Below, piece by piece: positions 8,207 to 14,186 of a stretch of DNA of 15,493 bases. The stretch lies in contig JAGBUF010000146.1 in NCBI GenBank assembly GCA_017630975.1, positions 1 to 15,493 of the forward strand. The letters run 5' to 3'. Source of the DNA: Paraprevotella sp. (GTDB lineage: Bacteria > Bacteroidota > Bacteroidia > Bacteroidales > Bacteroidaceae). The position numbers and the translations under genes are program-made. Under the pieces are notes generated by a model, which was not told the origin of the DNA, made no database searches, and was given only the letters and a program-made list of their open reading frames with translations. Within the stretch, counting starts at the first letter, position 1, and each line of letters opens with the position of its first letter.

Positions 8207-9736
8207 ATGAAAAAGTTGAAATCATACATACTGTTATTAACAGCGGTATTACCATTGTTAACCATACTAAGTTCCTGCAATAAAGAAGAAGGGCAAGGCC
8301 TATTACCCAACCAAGGAGAAATCAGTTTCCAATTTACGCTATTTAAAGCCTATACTCTCAATGACCTGTCAGAGATCAGAAGTGTCGTCATAACCATTGA
8401 AAAAGATGGTGTGCAACAGACATTACCCAGTCAATCATTGAGTGGGGATGAGAATATCATCAGCACCCCCTACATCGCATTGGAAGCCGGAGCATATAAA
8501 CTCGTATCCTATCGTGCCTTTGACCCGGATGGCAACCTGATAGACATATTGGACATCACATTAGAACGGGACAATGAATTTGTCATAAAATCACAAGAGC
8601 AAGTAACGTATGCACTGCCTGTAAAAATCAAACAGTTGATTTCCACAGACAACTACTACAATTCATTATATGCCCTATGTCTAGAAGTGTTGGGTGAAGA
8701 CAAATCCAAATGGCCAAAATCATGGAATTTTGATGAAGGCATCATTGATGACAGTTGGGCCGGACTAGAATTCAGCATTGACGACTATGGTGACCCGACA
8801 AACATTAACGGTCTTATCATTGATGGAGAACCCAAGTATGAAGAAAATGAAGACGGGGAGTGGGTAAACATGGCGCTCACAGAGTTCAAGCACATGAAAA
8901 AACTCCCGGCAGTGATTGGCAACATGTCCTCGTTGGTCAATCTAACCATCCGCAACTGTGATTTGGAGGAATTACCCGATGAACTACGTCTCACAAACAT
9001 CGTTACGCTTCATATTGAAAACACTCAATTGGCAAAATTACCCGATGCTGTGGCAGACATGAAACAACTCATCAATATCTATTTGCTCAACAATCAATTC
9101 ACTGAATTCCCGGAAATATTAACCCAAAATGAGAATATTTACCATTTTATCATGGTAAATGAGAAGATCAATGAGGTCCCTGCATCCATCAAGAATTGGA
9201 AGTATTTGGCCAATTTCATGATTACAGGTTCTAATATCAGCACATTGCCGGATGTATTTAACGACGTATACCGCATGTCGGTACTTGACTTCTCGAACAA
9301 CAAGAATTTAAGTACTCTTCCGCCTTCATTACTTGATACTAAAGTGGCATACGAAGGTGGCGGATATACGGAAAAAAGTATTCGCGGCATTATCCTTGAC
9401 GGCTGCTCATTTACAGAAATTCCTGCATCCATCATTCGACCGGGTATCAATATGCTTTCCATGAAAGACAATAAGATCGCAGAACTAAAGAAAGAAGATT
9501 TGGAAAAAATGAGTAGTCTGAACACGCTGATACTTGACAGAAATCCTCTGACTGCATTTCCACACATCAACCATGAAGAACTTGGTTATCTGAGCCTCAT
9601 CGGATGCGGATTGACTGAAAGCGATGTAGACATTACAGGTATGCCGAATTTGTCGCCCAATCACTTTTTCCTAACCCAAGAGAAATATGATGAAATTATG
9701 TTACCCTCTATGAATACAGATGGTACATGGAACTGA
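8207..9736 (+). CDS. Leucine-rich-repeat surface lipoprotein with one DUF4458-like module
   Basis: A 509-residue predicted lipoprotein: M-K-K-L-K-S, hydrophobic core, lipobox LSSC (Cys24), then N-K-E-E-G. Residues about 36-145 are a single DUF4458-like beta-module with A-L-E-A-G-A-Y-K-L-V-S-Y, matching both modules of the 874-residue protein upstream. Residues 149-185 (Y-A-L-C-L-E-V-L-G-E-D-K-S-K-W) correspond to the LRR cap element. LRRs run from about 235 to 475: L-P-A-V-I-G-N-M-S-S-L-V-N-L, L-E-E-L-P-D-E-L, L-A-K-L-P-D-A-V-A-D-M-K-Q-L, F-T-E-F-P-E-I-L and N-P-L-T-A-F-P among others. It looks like a shorter paralogue of the gene at 3772-6396. The start ATG at 8207 follows GGAAGAAGA, a plausible ribosome site, and lies 34 bases after the previous stop. 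It is likely a surface protein-binding lipoprotein. No catalytic motif is seen. Confidence 0.83.
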   Translation: MKKLKSYILLLTAVLPLLTILSSCNKEEGQGLLPNQGEISFQFTLFKAYTLNDLSEIRSVVITIEKDGVQQTLPSQSLSGDENIISTPYIALEAGAYKLVSYRAFDPDGNLIDILDITLERDNEFVIKSQEQVTYALPVKIKQLISTDNYYNSLYALCLEVLGEDKSKWPKSWNFDEGIIDDSWAGLEFSIDDYGDPTNINGLIIDGEPKYEENEDGEWVNMALTEFKHMKKLPAVIGNMSSLVNLTIRNCDLEELPDELRLTNIVTLHIENTQLAKLPDAVADMKQLINIYLLNNQFTEFPEILTQNENIYHFIMVNEKINEVPASIKNWKYLANFMITGSNISTLPDVFNDVYRMSVLDFSNNKNLSTLPPSLLDTKVAYEGGGYTEKSIRGIILDGCSFTEIPASIIRPGINMLSMKDNKIAELKKEDLEKMSSLNTLILDRNPLTAFPHINHEELGYLSLIGCGLTESDVDITGMPNLSPNHFFLTQEKYDEIMLPSMNTDGTWN

Positions 9737-9777
9737 GATTGAATGATTATCAAAAATAAACCAAAAACTAAAAGAAA

Positions 9778-12519
9778 ATGAGAAAATTTTACTTCTTGTT
9801 TGTAATGTTACTTAGTTTCATTACAAATCATGTAAGCGCACAAGATGCCACCGAAACCGTTATCACATGGGACGGAACGGATTTAACAATAGACTTGAAT
9901 GCTGGAGAGACAAAAACATTCAGTTATATGGCATCACAGCAAGGAACTTTGTATATCATGGCACCTACTGCCACGACAAATCTTGGTGTAACCATCAAAG
10001 GTGGTTGGTATCATGATGGTGCTTACGATACAGACGCTCAGTTTGAAGTAGCAGAACCCTACAACAATGGTTTGGGTATTTTCGCTACAATAAAAGTATT
10101 TGACGGTGATGAGATTAGATTCACCCTTACAGCATCAAGTTCAGATGGCGCAGATGGTTCAATTAACTCCACATCTCTGACTCTGCAGAGCAAGGTATAC
10201 ACTAGCAATTACGGTGGTGATTCATGGGAAAGTCCAATAGAACTCTCTGTTAACCAAAAAACTGAATTCCCTATCTATACCTGCAATGATACAGACTATC
10301 TTACAGACTTTACACATGCCACCTTCGGACGTATTGTAGCTCCTACGGACGGTGTTGCCAGCATCTACACTGACGAGTACCTGGTGTACTATATTGAAGA
10401 GGAAAACTATGGTATGGAAAAAATGAAATATGCTGTCCAAGACGCTCAAACAAACGATCATGAATTTGCCATCGTTAAGGATAAGGCATATATCATCATG
10501 ATACCGAATGCTCGCCCCACTACTGCTATTTACAAAATCACAAGCAGCCGTTTAGGTGAAAATTGTACATTCCCTATTGAAATTACCGAATTCCCGGCTA
10601 CTTTGTCACTTGAGAGAGGAAACAACTGGTTCAAGATAAACGTCAGCGAACTTGGCACCACTAATTTTATGGAAATAAAGACCAAAGCCGGCTGGGGAGG
10701 AAGCATTGAATATTGGAACAATTGTAATACCACCAATGATTGGTTGGCGATTGATGAAATTATCGGTGCAGAAGCAACCTTCTACAAAGATATCAACCCA
10801 GGAAGATTAAAAACATCTGATTATCTGTATTTCAATGTTCAAGTTTCCAATGGCAATACTGAAAATGCACTGACACTGAGTCTGCGTGAACCTCGAGAAG
10901 GAGAAAGTTGTGATATGGCAACCCCGGTAGAATTAGGAGAAAACAGATTCGGAGGACTGGCACGTGACCAATGGTTCAGCTACACTGCCAACAAGAATGC
11001 TGAAATCACCTTCACCTCGTCCGGAACCTTGAAGTACATCAGCAGCTATTGTGACGATACCAATAGTCAGAACGCAACCGGTATTTATCGTGCACATGAG
11101 GGACAAACTTTCTTCATCTGCGTTACTACAGAAAATACTACAACCAACTATCTTGTCATCGAAGAAAAAGAATTGGTAGCCGGTGATTATTGCGATTTCC
11201 CCATAGACTTTGCATTGGGCGAGGACATTGTTATCAAAGACCGTGGTGATGATGTTGTCAACTATCGTCGTTTCACAGCAGAAGAAAGCGGTACAGCCGT
11301 TTTCAATACTACATGTGCTACATGGGTTGAATCTGGATGGAGCATTGTATTCCGTAACGACTGCGAAGGGAAAGCTTTGGACTACGTACGCCATGAATTT
11401 GAAGATGAGAACACCGGTGATTTAGGTCTTTCATATAGAATTCCTGTTACAAAGGGAGAAACCTATATCATTGAAATTGCATCTTTCATCAATAATGGAG
11501 AAGATGCCATCATGACATCACAATTTGAAGCCGCAACAGCGGGATCTAACTGCGAAACAGCCATTGCCATTGAGATCTTAGGTGAGGAAATAGAAATTCC
11601 TAACACACCGGATTTGACTGTTTGGTACACTTATACTGCCGACAAGAGCGGTTTTTATATCATTAAGTCAAAAATCGGTCGTGGGTCCACTATGAAAACA
11701 ATGACTGCTGAATGTACTGCCGAATTGGTATATTCTACTACCGATAATAGCTATAGCGATGCGTATATGGCAGGTTATAAGGTGAGCAAGATTTACGTTG
11801 AACAAGGTACTCCATTCTTCGTATGCGTAACCATGAGTTCAGATCCGGGCGATACTGCAGGAACCAATCGCTACATCACAGCTTCATTTGCAGAGGCACG
11901 TCCCGGTGAATATTTTGGCAGTCCGATTCAAGCTGTAGCAGGTACTACTTACTATTTACCAAATACGGATGATGCCTACGATACATGGTACACTTACACT
12001 ATACCTGCTGGAAAAGAGTGCATTTTCAACATCGGAAGCGAAATTACGCCTTCATATGGTAGTTTAGCATTCTACACTGACGAAACTACAGCGATGAGCA
12101 CATACAAAGGCGACTTCACTCAGACCAATAATAAAAACGACAACAACCAAATGTGTGGTAAGACCTACACATTTGCAGCCGGAGAAACTGACCGTGTCGT
12201 TTATATCAAGACTGGCTATCAAAAGAACTTGCATTGGTGGAACATCACTTTAGACGGTGGAGAGTCAATTAACAACATCAATGCAGGAAAGAGCATGATT
12301 GTATATCCAAACCCGACCGACGGCACCTTCTACGTCAACACTCCGACTGTAGAAAACGATGCAAAGATAACAGTCACTACATTGACCGGTAAGGTCGTTT
12401 ACAACGCAAAGATAAGTTCTAACGTAACCAATGTTACACTGAACACAACTAAGGGTATGTATTTAGTTACTGTTAGCAACGGAAACTCGGTTGAAACCGT
12501 GAAATTAATTGTAAAGTAA
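9778..12519 (+). CDS. Large secreted multimodular protein with T9SS type A sorting domain
   Basis: A 913-residue protein with a classical signal peptide (M-R-K-F-Y-F-L-F-V-M ..., likely cut after VSA at 21) and no lipobox. The last ~75 residues (838-913) are a T9SS type A sorting domain: Y-P-N-P at 843-846, D-G-T-F-Y-V, G-K-V-V-Y-N-A, G-M-Y-L-V-T-V and a terminal K-L-I-V-K. It should be exported by the Sec and type IX systems and then anchored or released. Between about 148 and 830 there are roughly six similar beta-modules of 95-120 residues. Each opens with G-(D/E/S)-x-(C/W/F) and a P-I or A-I pair: GDSWESPI 147, GENCTFPI 260, GESCDMATPV 375, GDYCDFPI 469, GSNCETAI 589 and GEYFGSPI 710. They resemble the PPC-like beta-sandwich domains common in secreted Bacteroidetes proteins. 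No protease or glycosidase signature is seen. It is the last gene of the operon, 41 bases after the previous stop with an A-rich leader, and is followed by a terminator. It may be an adhesin or ligand-capturing protein. Confidence 0.87.
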   Translation: MRKFYFLFVMLLSFITNHVSAQDATETVITWDGTDLTIDLNAGETKTFSYMASQQGTLYIMAPTATTNLGVTIKGGWYHDGAYDTDAQFEVAEPYNNGLGIFATIKVFDGDEIRFTLTASSSDGADGSINSTSLTLQSKVYTSNYGGDSWESPIELSVNQKTEFPIYTCNDTDYLTDFTHATFGRIVAPTDGVASIYTDEYLVYYIEEENYGMEKMKYAVQDAQTNDHEFAIVKDKAYIIMIPNARPTTAIYKITSSRLGENCTFPIEITEFPATLSLERGNNWFKINVSELGTTNFMEIKTKAGWGGSIEYWNNCNTTNDWLAIDEIIGAEATFYKDINPGRLKTSDYLYFNVQVSNGNTENALTLSLREPREGESCDMATPVELGENRFGGLARDQWFSYTANKNAEITFTSSGTLKYISSYCDDTNSQNATGIYRAHEGQTFFICVTTENTTTNYLVIEEKELVAGDYCDFPIDFALGEDIVIKDRGDDVVNYRRFTAEESGTAVFNTTCATWVESGWSIVFRNDCEGKALDYVRHEFEDENTGDLGLSYRIPVTKGETYIIEIASFINNGEDAIMTSQFEAATAGSNCETAIAIEILGEEIEIPNTPDLTVWYTYTADKSGFYIIKSKIGRGSTMKTMTAECTAELVYSTTDNSYSDAYMAGYKVSKIYVEQGTPFFVCVTMSSDPGDTAGTNRYITASFAEARPGEYFGSPIQAVAGTTYYLPNTDDAYDTWYTYTIPAGKECIFNIGSEITPSYGSLAFYTDETTAMSTYKGDFTQTNNKNDNNQMCGKTYTFAAGETDRVVYIKTGYQKNLHWWNITLDGGESINNINAGKSMIVYPNPTDGTFYVNTPTVENDAKITVTTLTGKVVYNAKISSNVTNVTLNTTKGMYLVTVSNGNSVETVKLIVK

Positions 12520-12549
12520 GAATACAATAGCCATAGTATAAATATCATT

Positions 12550-12588
12550 CCGGACGTGAGGGATTTAACTCTACACGTCCGGTTTTTT
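12550..12588 (+). terminator. Rho-independent terminator of the seven-gene operon
   Basis: A perfect 9-base stem, CCGGACGTG (12550-12558) with CACGTCCGG (12574-12582), encloses a 15-base loop and is followed directly by six T residues (12583-12588). It lies 30 bases after the stop of the T9SS-cargo gene and before the next lipoprotein gene. It therefore marks the end of the operon and makes the following gene a separate unit. Confidence 0.92.
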
Positions 12589-12635
12589 ATTCTCTTCATT
12601 CAGAAAAAAGTAATCTACGCATCAATTTCATAGAG

Positions 12636-12650
12636 TATTTTGTATTTTTA
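12636..12650 (+). promoter_or_regulatory. Weak candidate promoter region for the downstream lipoprotein gene
   Basis: The gene at 12685 lies after a terminator and so needs its own promoter. The stretch contains TATTTTG (12636-12642) and TATTTTTA (12643-12650), each near but not equal to the Bacteroidetes -7 consensus TAnnTTTG. No convincing -33 TTTG box is seen at the right distance. An 11-base near-palindrome CAGTT-A-AACTG (12654-12664) and two copies of ATTTAAA (12666-12672 and 12677-12683) follow before the ATG. The placement is tentative. Confidence 0.25.
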
Positions 12651-12684
12651 CAGCAGTTAAACTGTATTTAAAAAGCATTTAAAC

Positions 12685-13734
12685 ATGAAATTGTTACCCA
12701 TCATACTGGGTTTATCGGTATTAGCATTTTATAGTTGTGAATCTGAGGAACCGCCATACACAACGGAAATACCCACCCCATATCTTGAACAACCTCATAG
12801 TTACTTCTTAGGATTGAAAGGAAACGTCCGACAAGTAGAAGAAACCACTAACATCAATATTGACAGTGAATGGGAAACCTCGGGGATATGCTTTACCCAA
12901 TTCACTGCGGACGGTAATATTTCATTCTACGATCCTACCGGTTTAAGTTTGGATAATAGCATATACAAACAGCAAAATAAGCGATGGATTGGGGTTGAAA
13001 TGAATCAATTCAGATACGATTATACCCCTAACGGGAATATGTCTAAAGCCACAATTACCAGCGTTGGTGAAGAAGTAACTACATACCTCCTGAATTATGG
13101 CACACATTCACGCTACATTCCTCTTCCGTTCCAAGTTGGCAACTTGGATTTCACGTTCGCAAAAGGACTTACAGACGTACAATCCAACCAGAACGGGTTT
13201 GTTTGTGACATCCAAGAAACACACGCAAAGTACACACTTTTCACTAACATGTGGCGCGATACATGGCGAACGGAAACAACATATGTTTACAACGAAGGGG
13301 CAGTGCTACCTGCATCCTGCACCGTAACGGATACCTCTGAAAGCGAAGGAGAAGTGAGCAAGGTGCACACCAACTTTACATTCTCGCAAGACGGAAGACT
13401 TACCGCATCCACAACAAAAAGGTACGAATACGGAACACTCATAGAAACGGAATACAAGCAGTATCACCCCACCCTTCCACACAAAGTAACACAAAGAGAA
13501 ATCGTCCTTGCCAACGGTAATCGCTCTACTTGGACCTATCGTTATGAAGAACATGGCTGGCAGAGTAGCATCACACGCGCAGATACTGACGACACATACA
13601 CCGAAATCTACCTATACCCACGTGTTGACGCTCACGGCAATTGGTATGAGGGACATTTTACATGGAACGAACACGTAAACCTTAACCATTCCAACGACGA
13701 CATCAAGACACTAAGAGCGTTAGAATACTATTAA
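12685..13734 (+). CDS. Lipoprotein with RHS/YD-like beta-hairpin motifs, function unknown
   Basis: A 349-residue predicted lipoprotein with lipobox FYSC (Cys18), then E-S-E-E-P-P, an acidic surface-export-like tail. Residue 44 onward (L-K-G-N-V-R-Q-V-E-E) is a common opening of a Bacteroidetes lipoprotein group built of repeated beta-hairpins. YD/RHS-like motifs recur: F-T-A-D-G-N-I-S-F-Y-D at 73-83, Y-D-Y-T-P-N-G-N-M-S at 111-120, F-S-Q-D-G-R-L-T at 233-240, Y-E-E-H-G-W at 287-292 and V-D-A-H-G-N-W-Y at 314-321. The C-terminus R-A-L-E-Y-Y is a short aromatic end typical of this fold. It has no RHS core protease motif and no toxin domain, and is far shorter than RHS toxins. It stands alone between the terminator at 12550-12588 and a convergent gene, with no clear terminator of its own. 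The lipoprotein call is firm; the function is unknown. Confidence 0.8.
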   Translation: MKLLPIILGLSVLAFYSCESEEPPYTTEIPTPYLEQPHSYFLGLKGNVRQVEETTNINIDSEWETSGICFTQFTADGNISFYDPTGLSLDNSIYKQQNKRWIGVEMNQFRYDYTPNGNMSKATITSVGEEVTTYLLNYGTHSRYIPLPFQVGNLDFTFAKGLTDVQSNQNGFVCDIQETHAKYTLFTNMWRDTWRTETTYVYNEGAVLPASCTVTDTSESEGEVSKVHTNFTFSQDGRLTASTTKRYEYGTLIETEYKQYHPTLPHKVTQREIVLANGNRSTWTYRYEEHGWQSSITRADTDDTYTEIYLYPRVDAHGNWYEGHFTWNEHVNLNHSNDDIKTLRALEYY

Positions 13735-13986
13735 ATCATTTTTCAATAAAGTGTTGGCGATGCCCAAACGTCTCACACACGTGATGCAGTTGTCTCACGA
13801 CAAACCAAAGGCAAGTAACAACAAAAACGCCCATACAAGATATTATATCCACACGGACGTCAGTTGTTTATTCTACTATTAATATCTACCGAATATACAA
13901 ACAGCCACTTTATACAATCAGAGCTGCTACTTATATAAGCAACAGCCCTGAAACCATTATTAACCTAATTCATCTTATGAGTTTTC
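13735..13986. other. Convergent intergenic region
   Basis: These 252 bases separate the rightward lipoprotein gene from the leftward small gene. No supported reading frame, tRNA, insertion sequence or CRISPR repeat is visible. A small hairpin TTGTC-TCAC-GACAA at 13790-13803 has no T-run after it on the plus strand and is a poor terminator. The motif GTCTCAC occurs twice (around 13770 and 13792) with no clear meaning. The one strong element is the 15-pair hairpin at 13918-13951, listed separately. Confidence 0.6.
13918..13951 (-). terminator. Strand-specific 15-pair hairpin, probable terminator or 3' end of the leftward transcript
   Basis: Read leftward, arms TCAGGGCTGTTGCTT and AAGTAGCAGCTCTGA enclose the loop ATAT. 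All 15 positions pair, twelve as Watson-Crick and three as G-U. Read rightward, the same three positions become A-C mismatches, so the structure fits a minus-strand RNA. It starts 35 bases after the stop of the 61-residue gene. The tail after the stem (TTGTATAAAG) is only moderately U-rich, so it could be a weak terminator or a 3' stabilising stem rather than a textbook intrinsic terminator. Confidence 0.6.
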
Positions 13987-14172
13987 CTAAAAATCCAAAT
14001 TCCAATTAAATGAGTTGACATTGATGGTGTTGTCTTCTCCGAAGAAACCTTCGTCTTCGCCTATATTCACCTTTATATCGTCGCCACTTGGGGTAAATGT
14101 TGAACTGCAAAACATCTGCTGCGTCCTCGTTTCAACCACCAATATGGCTGGGTGCTTATACATTTTTTTCAT
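13987..14172 (-). CDS. Small orphan protein, 61 residues, basic N-terminus and acidic C-terminus
   Basis: A 61-residue protein starting M-K-K-M-Y-K-H-P-A-I-L-V-V-E. This opening (M-K-K-x-Y-x-x-P-x-x-x-V-V-E) recurs in many short Bacteroidales proteins of unknown function. Residues 1-16 are basic. Residues 20-24 are M-F-C-S-S. From residue 30 the chain is rich in G, N, D and E (G-D-D, G-E-D-E-G, G-E-D-N) with aromatic residues near the end (F-N-W-N-L-D-F). It has no hydrophobic signal core and no recognised domain. The ATG is well supported: AGGAGA sits 8 bases upstream and the upstream gene stops 14 bases before it, so the two are almost certainly co-transcribed. The 15-pair hairpin lies 35 bases downstream. 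The real-gene call is likely; the function is unknown. Confidence 0.72.
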   Translation of the reverse strand: MKKMYKHPAILVVETRTQQMFCSSTFTPSGDDIKVNIGEDEGFFGEDNTINVNSFNWNLDF

Positions 14173-14180
14173 ATCTGTAT

Positions 14181-14186
14181 TCTCCT
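14181..14186 (-). promoter_or_regulatory. Shine-Dalgarno site AGGAGA for the small gene
   Basis: On the minus strand AGGAGA directly follows the TAA stop of the large upstream gene (14189-14187) and is 8 bases before the ATG at 14172. Most genes in this window have only A-rich leaders, so a strong site here supports the small gene and its start, and may allow reinitiation after the upstream stop. Confidence 0.7.

Noticed and set aside
10933..11394. A 153-residue minus-strand open frame, and similar long antisense frames at 4525-4884, 5490-5885, 7767-8108 and 9139-9570
   Set aside because: They lie wholly inside well-supported plus-strand genes and have no domain motif, plausible start signal or promoter. 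They are shadows of the coding strand.
9778..12519. The T9SS cargo as a protease or glycosidase
   Set aside because: Many T9SS cargos are enzymes, but no catalytic signature was seen and the chain is filled by similar beta-modules.
13735..13917. A terminator for the rightward lipoprotein gene in this region
   Set aside because: Only a 5-pair hairpin at 13790-13803 without a following T-run was found.
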